A DNA stretch of 64,000 nt from Flavobacteriales bacterium (GCA_019638085.1 JAHBUL010000006.1:152586-216585); one strand, 5' to 3'; counted from the first letter of the stretch, positions 53,106 through 61,652 are shown. A program made the numbers and translations. Notes: generated by a model from the letters alone, not told the origin.

Positions 53106-53115
53106 GGTTCGCGGA

Positions 53116-53123
53116 CAAAGCTA
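53116..53123 (-). promoter_or_regulatory. -7 box TAGCTTTG of pcm
   Basis: A perfect TAnnTTTG box; predicted leader of about six bases to ATG 53105. Confidence 0.6.
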
Positions 53124-53167
53124 CTCCAAGGGGAACGGTTGAGATGGTCGTGTACTCGTCCCGCTCG

Positions 53168-53190
53168 GTCATTCCAACGAAAGCAGGAAC
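53168..53190. repeat. Short ATTCC...GGAA palindromic repeat
   Basis: GTCATTCCAACGAAAGCAGG is a common short palindromic repeat form in many bacterial genomes (compare ATTCCN..GGAAT). It lies between pcm and the T9SS gene. No known function. Confidence 0.45.
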
Positions 53191-53211
53191 GCCCGTACCC
53201 TTCGCGCACAC

Positions 53212-54567
53212 TCACCAGCCGACGATCAGCAATTGGATGGGAGGCCTGTCGGCCATCCGTACCATATATGCACCTGGTGCAAACATGCTCACATCCATCT
53301 CCGCGGCAAAGGGAAGAATGGAAACCCGTCGGCCCTGCATGGAGATGAACTGGACCGGATCACCGTCCTTGATCGCTACTCCAGAAATGCGGATCTTCCC
53401 CGATGCCGGGTTCGGGAAGATGAGCATTTGTTCCATCTCCTCTTCGGCTACGGCATTCACGCAATTGGTGGCACAGAAGTTCCGGGCCTGCAGTTCACAA
53501 AGTAAAGTGGGGTATGCGAGCTTGTCCATGCCGCTGTCCTGCCAGGTGCGAAGGCCCAAGGTCCGCAGGTATTCGAGGAAGACCGGGTCGCTGATGCCGT
53601 AATAGGTACCGAGCGTATCCACGGTGGCACTGTCCCAATCCGTAAGCAGGAACCAGCCCATGTAGGGGATCCGGTCCATGTGCTGGTCCCATGCGGTGAA
53701 GGCTGCTTCCACGAACTGGGCCTGTATAGCTTCGCTACTGACACAGGTGGTACTGCTGGGGCAACCGATCTCGGCAAGCCGGAGGGGTTGTGGGCCGGAT
53801 TGCATGGTCACCAACAGGGCCAGGTCCTGGATAACGGCCGATGGCGGCTTCACGGTGAAGTCATTCAAGATCGGATAATAGGTAACGGAGATATGATCAC
53901 TGTATGCATTGGCGATCTGGCACAAGGATGCCGTCTGCGGATCCGTCAGGCCGAACCAAGTGAAGGTGGTGCCCACACTGAGCGTATCCCCATGGCTGGT
54001 CTGGTAGTGTGCCTTGGCATACGGAACGATGGTCTGCATCATGTTCCCGAACTGCGTGTATGTGATCAGGTCCGTCCCCCAGTAGGCATCGCTTTCATTG
54101 CTGATGTTCAACGCCGCAAGCTCCACATCCGGCAGATGGGCGAACACCGTGTCCACTGTTCGTTGCATATCACGTATCACCCGTGGGTCATCGTAAGGTA
54201 GACCTACCAATTCGATGGGTAGTTGGTCCACAACGGTGTTCACTGGACCGATCTGCAATTCCACTTTTACTCCCAAGGCCGCGAAATAGAGGTTGATCAG
54301 GTCCAGATTCTCCAGCACGTCCGCATTCCAAGTGACGGTATCCGGGTGCAACTCCTTCCAGCCGATGGAAATGTGAATGGTGGACATGCAGGCTGCTTGG
54401 GCCCGGCCGATCGCAGCAGCGAGGTCTCCATCCTGCGCGGTGGAGACGGCAAAACCCAGCTCCCGACCATCGGCAGGCTGGGCCATGGCGAGCGTATTGA
54501 AGCCCAAAATGGTGGCCAATACGGCAAGCCGGATGGGATGGACCATGGTGCGCATTGCTGATTTCAT
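53212..54567 (-). CDS. T9SS-exported glycoside-hydrolase-like TIM-barrel protein
   Basis: 451 residues. Signal peptide PIRLAVLATILGFNTLAMAQ. The middle (~35-315) reads as a (beta/alpha)8 barrel of clan GH-A type: ISIGWKELHPDTVTW, VELQIGPVN, LAALNISNESDAY with the probable acid/base E158, VTYYPIL, and LRLAEIGCPSS with the probable nucleophile E266, then GWFLLTDWD. The end is a T9SS sorting domain (IFPNPASGKIRIS, FISMQGRRVS, FAPGAYMVRM). It is probably an exported polysaccharide-degrading enzyme; the substrate cannot be read. ATG 54567 chosen; a GTG five codons earlier is possible. Confidence 0.75.
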   Translation of the reverse strand: MKSAMRTMVHPIRLAVLATILGFNTLAMAQPADGRELGFAVSTAQDGDLAAAIGRAQAACMSTIHISIGWKELHPDTVTWNADVLENLDLINLYFAALGVKVELQIGPVNTVVDQLPIELVGLPYDDPRVIRDMQRTVDTVFAHLPDVELAALNISNESDAYWGTDLITYTQFGNMMQTIVPYAKAHYQTSHGDTLSVGTTFTWFGLTDPQTASLCQIANAYSDHISVTYYPILNDFTVKPPSAVIQDLALLVTMQSGPQPLRLAEIGCPSSTTCVSSEAIQAQFVEAAFTAWDQHMDRIPYMGWFLLTDWDSATVDTLGTYYGISDPVFLEYLRTLGLRTWQDSGMDKLAYPTLLCELQARNFCATNCVNAVAEEEMEQMLIFPNPASGKIRISGVAIKDGDPVQFISMQGRRVSILPFAAEMDVSMFAPGAYMVRMADRPPIQLLIVGW

Positions 54568-54687
54568 CTGTTTGCCATGCACCTTGTGTCCGTTCGGAAT
54601 ACAGCACGAAAGCTGGCTTAAAAGTACGCGATGCCGCCGTTGGGCGAAAGGGTATGGCGATCATTTCCGCGCCTCCGCTGCTTGGTC

Positions 54688-54695
54688 TACTTTTG
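54688..54695 (+). promoter_or_regulatory. -7 box TACTTTTG of the Gfo/Idh gene
   Basis: A perfect TAnnTTTG box nine bases before ATG 54705; predicted leader of about five bases. Confidence 0.6.
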
Positions 54696-54704
54696 CCCGC
54701 CTTG

Positions 54705-55688
54705 ATGGAAAGACCACTTCGTATCGGTGTATTGGGCGCGGGCCACCTGGGGCGGATCCATGTGCAGCAACTGCGGGAGCTGACGGAATACGAGATCATC
54801 GGGGTGTTCGACCCCAGGCAGGAGAAAGCTGAAAAACTGAAGAACGAGTTCGGCGTACCTCTCGTGGACAGCATTACTGAGTTGATCGCAGGCAGCGACG
54901 TGATCGATGTAGTGACCCCTACCCTGGCCCACCACGAATGTGCCATGCAGGCCTTGGATGCCGGTAAGCACGTGTTCATTGAAAAGCCGATCGCCAACAC
55001 CCTGGAGGAAGCGCGCCAACTGGTGGCCCGTGCACAAGCCACGGGCCGCAAGGTGCAAGTGGGCCATGTGGAGCGCTTCAATCCGGCATTCCTCGCCGCA
55101 AGTGGTGCCTTGAACGCTCCGATGTTCATCGAGACCCACCGCCTTTCCACCTTTGATCCGCGCGGCACCGACGTGAGCGTGGTGCTGGACCTGATGATCC
55201 ACGACCTTGACATCATCCTGCATGTGGTGAAGGCCTCCGTGAGTGATGTACACGCAAGTGGGGTGCCCGTGGTGAGCGATACACCAGACATCGCCAACGC
55301 ACGCATCGCCTTCAGCAACGGCTGTGTCGCCAACCTCACCGCCAGCCGGATCAGCCTGAAGAAAATGAGGAAAAGCCGCTTCTTCCAGAAAGATGCCTAC
55401 ATCTCCGTGGACATGCTGAAGAAGGAGACCGAGATCATGCGGATGCGTACCGTGGAAACCCCTGATCCCTTCGCTGTTACCCTGGACCTCGGTCCGGGGA
55501 AAGGACATCGGGAGATCTCGTTCGAAAAGCCGGAAATACCCGCCAACAATGCGATCCGTGAGGAACTGCGTTCCTTCGCGCAAGCGATCATGGGTGACCG
55601 CGAACCGGAGGTGCCGGCCCGGGACGGCCTGGCGGCTTTAGAGCTCGCGCATCGTGTATTGGCCGCTATGGAGATCCGCACCATCTAA
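54705..55688 (+). CDS. Gfo/Idh/MocA family oxidoreductase
   Basis: 327 residues. A Rossmann NAD(P) domain with GVLGAGHLGRIHVQQL at the start, VDVVTPTLAHHE-type loop and GKHVFIEKPIA (the Lys of EKP is typical of the active site). The second half has the family beta-sheet with VGHVERFNPAF and VLDLMIHDLDI. Such enzymes oxidise or reduce sugars, inositols or sugar nucleotides. Next to a polyprenyl glycosylphosphotransferase three genes on, an envelope sugar role is plausible but not shown. The ATG 54705 has a perfect -7 box. Confidence 0.88.
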   Translation: MERPLRIGVLGAGHLGRIHVQQLRELTEYEIIGVFDPRQEKAEKLKNEFGVPLVDSITELIAGSDVIDVVTPTLAHHECAMQALDAGKHVFIEKPIANTLEEARQLVARAQATGRKVQVGHVERFNPAFLAASGALNAPMFIETHRLSTFDPRGTDVSVVLDLMIHDLDIILHVVKASVSDVHASGVPVVSDTPDIANARIAFSNGCVANLTASRISLKKMRKSRFFQKDAYISVDMLKKETEIMRMRTVETPDPFAVTLDLGPGKGHREISFEKPEIPANNAIREELRSFAQAIMGDREPEVPARDGLAALELAHRVLAAMEIRTI

Positions 55689-55738
55689 GCACTTCCATAC
55701 TGATCACCGGCCGAATGCGTTACCCGCACAGGAACATT

Positions 55739-56587
55739 ATGACCCGAACCTTACTCCTCGTGGGCCTTTTCATGGTATTGATCACTGCCTGCAAAAAGGA
55801 CGGTGCAATACCGGCGTATGTATTGATCGAGCCGCCCGTCGTTGTGGATGCCGCCGGACAAGGCATCTCCTCGAAGATCACCGACATGTGGGTGTACGTG
55901 AACGACCAACCTGCTGGGGTATGGGAGCCGGGCAAACGCATCCCCCTGATCGCATCCGGTAATGCCAATGTGAAATTGATCGCAGGTGTCCGGAAGAACG
56001 GCATAACGGACGACCGTATCCAATATCCCTTCTACGCGACGTGGCAGCAGCAAGTGGACTTGGTGCCGGAACAAACGCTCACCCTTGCGCCCCAGTTCAG
56101 GTACTACGACAACCTGAACATCTGGCTGGCGGATTTCAACACGGGTCTGCGCTTCGATACCGTGGACTGCACGGCCAGCATGGTGCTCGTGGACTCGGAT
56201 AGCACTTTGGTGGACCAAGGTCTACGCAACGGTCGCATCAACTTGGACCCTGAGCATTCGATGTACCGTGGTGTCAGCAGTGGGGACCCCTTCACCAACA
56301 CGGGGAACGTGGCCCTCTTGGAAGTGGACTACCGAAGTGATACCCGATTACTGATCGGCGTACGCTACACCTTGTCGGGAGTGCAGTATGAGGTGGCATA
56401 CCTCTATGCCGTACCCACGCGGAAGGCGGACGGGAGCATGCCGTGGAACAAGATCTATGTGGACCTGGGCGAACCGTGGAATGCGGGCGGCGCGTTGGAC
56501 AAACGATTCTATATCAAAGCCCAGCTGGAGAACGGGGCCACATCGGGCGTGGTGGAGGTGGACAATATCAAACTGGTGCGGCCCTGA
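55739..56587 (+). CDS. Lipoprotein of unknown function
   Basis: 282 residues with lipobox MVLITAC (lipidated C18). The body is mainly beta, with strands such as ITDMWVYVNDQPAGVWEPGK, IPLIASGNANVKLIAGVRKN and NLNIWLADFNTGLRFDTVD. It resembles carbohydrate-binding-like lipoproteins of Bacteroidota but I do not recognise a named family. It lies between the Gfo/Idh gene (50 bases) and the glycosyl transferase (two bases), so it probably belongs to their transcript. Confidence 0.75.
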   Translation: MTRTLLLVGLFMVLITACKKDGAIPAYVLIEPPVVVDAAGQGISSKITDMWVYVNDQPAGVWEPGKRIPLIASGNANVKLIAGVRKNGITDDRIQYPFYATWQQQVDLVPEQTLTLAPQFRYYDNLNIWLADFNTGLRFDTVDCTASMVLVDSDSTLVDQGLRNGRINLDPEHSMYRGVSSGDPFTNTGNVALLEVDYRSDTRLLIGVRYTLSGVQYEVAYLYAVPTRKADGSMPWNKIYVDLGEPWNAGGALDKRFYIKAQLENGATSGVVEVDNIKLVRP

Positions 56588-56589
56588 CC

Positions 56590-58005
56590 ATGGACAAGCG
56601 GTCGCAAACGGCACTTTACGTCGCAGCCGACCTTGTGGCCACGGTGATCGCTTGGACCTTGTTCTTCCTGTACCGCAAGGCCTATTTGGAGCCGTTGAAA
56701 TTCCATCACCCCGTAGCGGTGGAACTGGACGAACGATATTGGCTGGGGCTGGTTGTGCTGCCCATTTTCTGGGTATTGCTGTTCGTGATGATCGGCGGCT
56801 ACTCGGACATTTTCCGCCGCTTCCGGATCAAGGAACTGGGCCAAACGCTGATGATCAGTCTCATCGGCTCCATCGTCATCTTCTTCGCGCTATTGCTGGA
56901 CGATACCATTGCTTCCCCCACGTACTACTACCAAAGCTTCGGGGTCCTGTTCGGCCTGCATTTCATTCTGCTCTTTCTCTTCCGCTTCCTGCTCACCAGC
57001 CGCACCGTGCGGCGCGTGCATGATCGCCGTATCGGTTTCAACACCCTGTTGATCGGCGGGAATGAAAGGGCCATTGCCATTCACCAGGAGATCGAAGGTC
57101 TGCACAAATCGCCCGGCAACCGCTTCGTTGGCTTCGTGAACGTGAACGGAGGCGACCAACACCTCACGGAAAGTGGGCTCCCCCGCTTGGGTCGCTGGGA
57201 CGAACTCCGCACACTGATCCCCCAATACGGTGTGGAAGAAGCGATCATCGCGGTGGAAAGCAGCGAGCACGCGCACATCAGCAAGATCCTGAACGAACTC
57301 GATGGTACGGCAGTGCGGATCAAGATCATCCCGGACATGTACGACATCCTCGCCGGAAGCGTGAAGATGACCAGCATCTTCGGGGCACCCTTGATCGAGG
57401 TGAATCCCCAGATCATGCCGGCCTGGCAGTTCGCCTTGAAACGGTTGATGGACATCACTTTCAGCATACTGGCCCTGATCATCCTCTCTCCTCTGCTATT
57501 GGTGATCGCCGTGATGGTCAAAGTGGGATCACCCGGGCCGGTCTTTTTCCGTCAAGAGCGGATCGGCCTCTCCGGCAAACCTTTTCGTATCATCAAATTC
57601 CGCAGCATGGTGGCCGATGCCGAGCGTCATGGGCCACAGCTCAGCAGCACCTCGGACCCGCGCATCACCGGGATCGGCCGGTTCTTGCGTCGGGCGCGCA
57701 TGGACGAGCTGCCACAGTTCTGGAATGTGATCAAGGGGGAAATGAGCCTTGTGGGACCGCGACCCGAACGGCAGCACTTCATTGACGAGATCACCAAGGT
57801 GGCCCCACACTACCGCCACCTGCACAAAGTGCGGCCGGGTCTCACGAGCTGGGGACAGGTGAAGTTCGGCTATGCCGAGAACGTGGACCAAATGGTGCGG
57901 CGCCTGAAGTACGACATTCTCTACATCGAGAACATGAGCCTCGCGGTGGACCTGAAGATCTTGGCCTACACGGTGATCATCATTTTGAAAGGCGACGGTA
58001 AATAG
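56590..58005 (+). CDS. Undecaprenyl-phosphate sugar phosphotransferase (polyprenyl glycosylphosphotransferase)
   Basis: 471 residues. Five hydrophobic segments: four near the N-terminus (around 8-26, 52-72, 88-106, 120-138) and one at ~285-310 opening the catalytic domain. A CoA-binding-like middle domain (~145-270; NTLLIGGNERAIAIHQEIEG) precedes the bacterial sugar transferase domain (~285-471) with KRLMDITFSILALIILSPLL, SPGPVFFRQERIGLSGKPFR, FRSMVADAE, RARMDELPQFWNV and MSLVGPRPER. It attaches the first sugar-1-phosphate of an exopolysaccharide or O-unit to undecaprenyl phosphate. The end is folded into a hairpin in the RNA. Confidence 0.9.
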   Translation: MDKRSQTALYVAADLVATVIAWTLFFLYRKAYLEPLKFHHPVAVELDERYWLGLVVLPIFWVLLFVMIGGYSDIFRRFRIKELGQTLMISLIGSIVIFFALLLDDTIASPTYYYQSFGVLFGLHFILLFLFRFLLTSRTVRRVHDRRIGFNTLLIGGNERAIAIHQEIEGLHKSPGNRFVGFVNVNGGDQHLTESGLPRLGRWDELRTLIPQYGVEEAIIAVESSEHAHISKILNELDGTAVRIKIIPDMYDILAGSVKMTSIFGAPLIEVNPQIMPAWQFALKRLMDITFSILALIILSPLLLVIAVMVKVGSPGPVFFRQERIGLSGKPFRIIKFRSMVADAERHGPQLSSTSDPRITGIGRFLRRARMDELPQFWNVIKGEMSLVGPRPERQHFIDEITKVAPHYRHLHKVRPGLTSWGQVKFGYAENVDQMVRRLKYDILYIENMSLAVDLKILAYTVIIILKGDGK

Positions 58006-58030
58006 GGGCTTCGGCCCCTATTTACCGTCG
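57993..58030. terminator. 17-bp perfect hairpin with TTCG loop across the stop codon
   Basis: CGACGGTAAATAGGGGC and its exact complement flank a TTCG loop. The left arm contains the last codons and TAG stop of the sugar transferase gene. No T-run follows; the stable hairpin may terminate or stabilise the mRNA 3' end. Confidence 0.75.
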
Positions 58031-58034
58031 ACAT

Positions 58035-58042
58035 TACATTCG
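58035..58042 (+). promoter_or_regulatory. -7 box TACATTCG of the hydroxyacyl-CoA dehydrogenase gene
   Basis: One mismatch from TAnnTTTG; four bases before ATG 58047, so the mRNA should be leaderless. It begins five bases after the hairpin. Confidence 0.5.
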
Positions 58043-58046
58043 CGAC

Positions 58047-58934
58047 ATGAAAATTTCCGTCATCGGCGCAGGCCAAATGGGCAACGGTATCGCGCACGTA
58101 TTCGCACAAGGCGGCCATGATGTGGTGCTGATCGACATCGCACAGGCCAGCTTGGACAATGCCCTGACCACCATCGACAAGAACATGGGCCGACAGGTGG
58201 AGAAAGGCAAGCTCACCGAGGCTGACAAGCAGGCCGCATTGGCACGCATTTCAACGAACACCAATACTGCGGAGGGCGTGAAGAACGCCGAACTCGCGGT
58301 GGAGGCCGCCACCGAGAACGTGGACCTGAAGCTGAAGATCTTCAAGGACATCGATGCGCATGCACCAAAGAATTGCATTCTGGCCACCAACACCAGCAGT
58401 ATCAGCATCACCCAGATAGCAGCGGTAACGGGACGACCCGAGAAGGTCATCGGCATGCACTTCATGAACCCCGTGCCGGTGATGAAGCTCGTGGAGGTGA
58501 TCCGCGGCTACAACACCAGCGATGCGGTAACAAAGACCGTAATGGAGCTGAGCCGCGCCATCGGCAAGGAGCCAGTGGAAGTCCGCGACTACGCGGGTTT
58601 CGTGGCCAACCGCATCCTGATGCCGATGATCAACGAGGCGATTGAAACGCTCTTCCAAGGCGTGGGCGGCGTATCGGAGATCGACACAGTGATGAAACTC
58701 GGCATGGCGCACCCCATGGGCCCCCTGCAACTGGCTGATTTCATCGGGCTGGACACCTGCCTGGCGATCATGCGCGTGCTTCACGACGGCTTCGGTCAGC
58801 CGAAATATGCACCTTGCCCGCTACTCGTACAAATGGTCACCGCCGGGAAGCTCGGTGTAAAGAGCGGCGAAGGCTTCTACACGTATACGCCTGGTAGCAA
58901 GGACCTGGTGGTGGCACCCGCATTCACCTCCTGA
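58047..58934 (+). CDS. 3-hydroxybutyryl-CoA dehydrogenase
   Basis: 295 residues, the single-function bacterial length. NAD site VIGAGQMGNGIAHVFA at the start, catalytic region TNTSSISITQIAAV and MHFMNPVPVMKLVEVI (His in HFxNP), then the C-terminal helical domain VRDYAGFVANRILMP, DTVMKLGMAHPMGPLQLADF. It oxidises 3-hydroxyacyl-CoA to 3-ketoacyl-CoA in fatty-acid or butyrate metabolism. No other beta-oxidation gene is adjacent. Confidence 0.93.
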   Translation: MKISVIGAGQMGNGIAHVFAQGGHDVVLIDIAQASLDNALTTIDKNMGRQVEKGKLTEADKQAALARISTNTNTAEGVKNAELAVEAATENVDLKLKIFKDIDAHAPKNCILATNTSSISITQIAAVTGRPEKVIGMHFMNPVPVMKLVEVIRGYNTSDAVTKTVMELSRAIGKEPVEVRDYAGFVANRILMPMINEAIETLFQGVGGVSEIDTVMKLGMAHPMGPLQLADFIGLDTCLAIMRVLHDGFGQPKYAPCPLLVQMVTAGKLGVKSGEGFYTYTPGSKDLVVAPAFTS

Positions 58935-58936
58935 CG

Positions 58937-59449
58937 ATGAACCGCACGTTTGCTCCGCATTCCTCCCTGCTCCTGCTCTTGCTCCTGCTCTTGATCGCCT
59001 GTGGGCAAGAGGGTCCGAAGGCAAAAGGCGGAGGCGGTGATGCCGTTACGACCGAGGAGCCGGTGAACGAAACACACTGTTATCTGCAGGTGATCCACGG
59101 GGCACCCGAGATCAGTGATACCGGTTTGGTTCCTGGTCCTGTGGACTCCATAGTTATCCGAATGGACGTGCTGGGCGAACTGGTGAACGGCGTGTACAAC
59201 TGGCTTCCCGAGGAGAAGGATGCCATGACGGGGACCTTCACCGGCACTTTGGAGAACGGGATTGTCACTGCGCTCTATACGTACAGTACGGAAGGCGAAA
59301 CAGCGAAGCAGGAGGTACTCTTCAAGTTGGCGGATGGTGGCCTGCGCGTAGGCAATGGCGAACTGGTGCAGGACCAGGATGTATGGCTGTTCAAGGACAA
59401 AAGCCAAGCCGAATACGGGGATGCGGTTCCGGAGGTACCTTGCAACTGA
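58937..59449 (+). CDS. Small lipoprotein with repeat-encoded signal peptide
   Basis: 170 residues. The signal SSLLLLLLLLLIAC ends in a lipobox (C22); nine Leu in a row are partly encoded by two tandem copies of CTCCTGCTCTTG (58970-58993). Slippage there would add or remove four Leu without changing frame. The mature part is beta-rich and recognised by no family I know: VNETHCYLQVIHGAP, GVYNWLPEEKDAMTGTFTGT and ALYTYSTEGETAKQEVLFKL. It starts two bases after the dehydrogenase gene, so they are likely co-transcribed. Confidence 0.75.
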   Translation: MNRTFAPHSSLLLLLLLLLIACGQEGPKAKGGGGDAVTTEEPVNETHCYLQVIHGAPEISDTGLVPGPVDSIVIRMDVLGELVNGVYNWLPEEKDAMTGTFTGTLENGIVTALYTYSTEGETAKQEVLFKLADGGLRVGNGELVQDQDVWLFKDKSQAEYGDAVPEVPCN

Positions 59450-59533
59450 CCGGGCGTAAATACGCGGCATACCAAAGGAGCACCAAAGGCTCATCCGGCA
59501 ACCATCCACTGATCAACTCCATCAGCGGATCAT

Positions 59534-59541
59534 TAAATCTG
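59534..59541 (+). promoter_or_regulatory. -7 box TAAATCTG of the spermidine-synthase-like gene
   Basis: One mismatch from TAnnTTTG, six bases before ATG 59548; predicted leader about two to three bases. Confidence 0.4.
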
Positions 59542-59547
59542 GCACCC

Positions 59548-60264
59548 ATGAAGATGCGCACCAATGAACTGCTGGGCACAGCAGCGATCCCCAACAACGG
59601 AGGTGAACTCCGTTTCTACAAGCGCGGCGATGACTTCGCCATTGAGGTGGTGGGGATCGATGGTGACCTGATGAACAGCGCGGTGCATGGCAGTGAGGAG
59701 CTACTGGCGGAGATGGCGCTGAAGCGGCTGCCCTCCCCGTTAACGGCTCGCGTGCTTGTCGGCGGATTGGGCATGGGCTTCACGCTTCGCGCAGCGTTGA
59801 AACACACCGGACCCAAATCGCAAGTTGTAGTGGCTGAACTGGTCCCGGAGGTGATCGAATGGAACAAGGGGCCGCTCGGTGAAAAGGCGGGAAACCCCAT
59901 GCTGGACCCGCGTGCATTGGTGCGCAAAGGCGATGTGCGGGCCATTATCCGCGAGCGTGAAGAAGCTTACGATACGATCCTGCTGGATACAGATAACGGG
60001 CCGGAGGGTCTCACTCAGGACGACAACCGCAAGATCTACAGCGAGATGGGCGTAAGAGAGATCCACGCCTGCTTGCGTACTGGTGGTGTGTTGGCGGTGT
60101 GGAGCACCCATCCGGACAAACCATTCTCCAGTCGTCTCGGCATGGCCGGGTTCAAAGTGGAGGAAGTGCAGGTTCCCGCCACGGGCACCAAGGGAACTCG
60201 GCACACGCTGTGGTTCGCGAAGAAGCTGCCACCGGAGCGGCGCGGGCCGCAGAAGCGCCGGTGA
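59548..60264 (+). CDS. Spermidine-synthase-like methyltransferase-fold protein
   Basis: 238 residues. A short N-terminal beta region (ELRFYKRGDDFAIEVVG) and a Rossmann domain with LVGGLGMGFTLRAAL, VVVAELVPEVIEWN, GDVRAIIREREEAYDTILLD and GGVLAVWSTHPD. The order is that of polyamine synthases, but the GGG/DxxG active-site signature of spermidine synthase is not complete and the C-terminus is basic. It probably modifies an unknown small molecule or is a non-polyamine member. ATG 59548 chosen; upstream sequence in frame overlaps the previous gene. Confidence 0.8.
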   Translation: MKMRTNELLGTAAIPNNGGELRFYKRGDDFAIEVVGIDGDLMNSAVHGSEELLAEMALKRLPSPLTARVLVGGLGMGFTLRAALKHTGPKSQVVVAELVPEVIEWNKGPLGEKAGNPMLDPRALVRKGDVRAIIREREEAYDTILLDTDNGPEGLTQDDNRKIYSEMGVREIHACLRTGGVLAVWSTHPDKPFSSRLGMAGFKVEEVQVPATGTKGTRHTLWFAKKLPPERRGPQKRR

Positions 60265-60307
60265 TCGCTCGGCTACACTTCGAAGCGCACACAACCATCT
60301 GTCCTCC

Positions 60308-60328
60308 GCGTTAATGTTCCGTTAACGC
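60308..60328. promoter_or_regulatory. GCGTTAA-N7-TTAACGC inverted repeat before the YeiH gene
   Basis: Perfect seven-base arms with a seven-base spacer, about 50 bases before the YeiH start. Its dyad form is that of a regulator half-site pair. GAACTTTG (60354-60361), one mismatch from consensus, could be the promoter box. Confidence 0.45.
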
Positions 60329-60379
60329 CTGCCCCTTGAACCCGGCGTTGCCGGAACTTTGCGTCTTCTCCATACACGC

Positions 60380-61372
60380 ATGAGCCCTCTCGAACAAGAC
60401 ACCCTGGGTGAAGCGTCACCTGCCACGGACAAAGGGCCGCCCCTGCACGTCGGGCCGCATGCGCGCAAGGCGGTGTTCATCATCGCGATGCTGCTCTGCC
60501 TCAGCCCGGCGATGAGCCCGCCCATGGCGCTGCTGCTTGGCTTGGTGTTGTCGATCACCATCGGTGATCCGTTCGCGAACTTCAACCACAAGGCCACCGG
60601 CTGGCTGCTGAAGGCCTCCGTGGTGGGCTTGGGCTTCGGCATGAACTTGCAGCATGCCATCACGGCCGGGAAGGACGGCCTGGTGTTCACTGTGTTCTCC
60701 ATCGTGATCACCCTCGGTGCTGGCTGGTTCTTCGCCAAACGCATGAAGGTGGATGGCATTTCCGCTTTCCTCATTTCCAGCGGCACCGCGATCTGCGGCG
60801 GCAGTGCCATCGCCGCCGTATCGCCGATCGTGCAGGCGGACCGCAAGCAGATGACCGTGGCGCTGGGCACCGTTTTCATCCTCAACTCCGTGGCGCTGCT
60901 CGTATTCCCTTTGCTGGGCCATCTATTCGAAATGAGCCAGCACCAGTTCGGCATGTGGGCCGCCATCGCCATACACGACACCAGCTCGGTGGTGGGCGCA
61001 GGGGCGGCCTATGGCAACGAAGCCCTGCAGGTAGCCACCACGGTAAAGCTCCAGCGCGCACTGTGGATCATTCCCCTATCGCTGGGCACGGCCTTGGTGA
61101 TGAAAAGTGGCGGCAAAGTGAAGATCCCTTGGTTCATCGGTCTCTTCATACTCGCCATGGTCTTCAGCAGCTACTTTCCGCAATACACCGCGACCTATGG
61201 CTGGCTTGCACTGGCGGCCAAGCGTGGCCTCACCCTCACCCTCTTCCTGATCGGTGCCAGCCTCACCTTGGCCACCATGCGCGCCGTAGGCGTGAAGCCG
61301 ATGGTGTTGGGTATCATCTTGTGGATCTTGATCAGCGTGATGTCGTTGATCGCGATCCTTTGGGTGGGTTGA
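60380..61372 (+). CDS. YeiH family putative sulfate exporter/transporter
   Basis: 330 residues with about ten membrane helices (UPF0324/Cons_hypoth698). Family motifs: ASVVGLGFGMNLQHAI, FFAKRMKVDGISAFLISSGT, AICGGSAIAAVSPIVQADRK, and AIAIHDTSSVVGAGAAYGNEA. These proteins are membrane transporters of unknown or disputed substrate; links to sulfate, glutathione or other anions have been suggested. Followed immediately by the first of two 215-bp repeats, starting at its stop codon. Confidence 0.88.
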   Translation: MSPLEQDTLGEASPATDKGPPLHVGPHARKAVFIIAMLLCLSPAMSPPMALLLGLVLSITIGDPFANFNHKATGWLLKASVVGLGFGMNLQHAITAGKDGLVFTVFSIVITLGAGWFFAKRMKVDGISAFLISSGTAICGGSAIAAVSPIVQADRKQMTVALGTVFILNSVALLVFPLLGHLFEMSQHQFGMWAAIAIHDTSSVVGAGAAYGNEALQVATTVKLQRALWIIPLSLGTALVMKSGGKVKIPWFIGLFILAMVFSSYFPQYTATYGWLALAAKRGLTLTLFLIGASLTLATMRAVGVKPMVLGIILWILISVMSLIAILWVG

Positions 61373-61585
61373 TCGGCTTTGTGTTCACCAACCTTCGACC
61401 CTGCTCAGGATAAACAGAGGCACCCTTCAACTTCACCCAGGGCAGGCGGAGAGCACCGGGAAGATCGGTGATTCGTGATCGGAGGGCATTTCCGCAGAAG
61501 CAACTCTGTTGCATGCGTTTCATCCGTCAGCCTTCCAGTCTCATCTATCAACTACTTGCTGAACCGGGCTAAAGGCTCAGGACTA
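61371..61585. repeat. Direct repeat A flanking mqo
   Basis: 215 bases matching repeat B (63152-63366) without gaps, with about twelve differences (roughly 94 percent identity by eye). It contains CCTTCGACCCTGCTCAGG, a member of the widely seen CCTTCGAC...CTCAGG intergenic repeat type. It begins at the YeiH stop codon. Confidence 0.9.
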
Positions 61586-61652
61586 ACGACTCACGACCCA
61601 CACCAGATCGCGATCCTTTCCCTCCCTTACTTGTTCACTTGAAAAGCAATTG

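Noticed and set aside
54188..55339. A 383-codon minus-strand frame opposite the Gfo/Idh gene
   Set aside because: Same reason: the opposite strand has complete Gfo/Idh motifs, while this frame has none and crosses into the T9SS gene.
61332..61523. Minus-strand open frames of about 63 codons in both mqo-flanking repeats, 94 percent alike
   Set aside because: They look similar only because the repeats are; there is no promoter or conserved start, and the sequence belongs to an intergenic repeat type.
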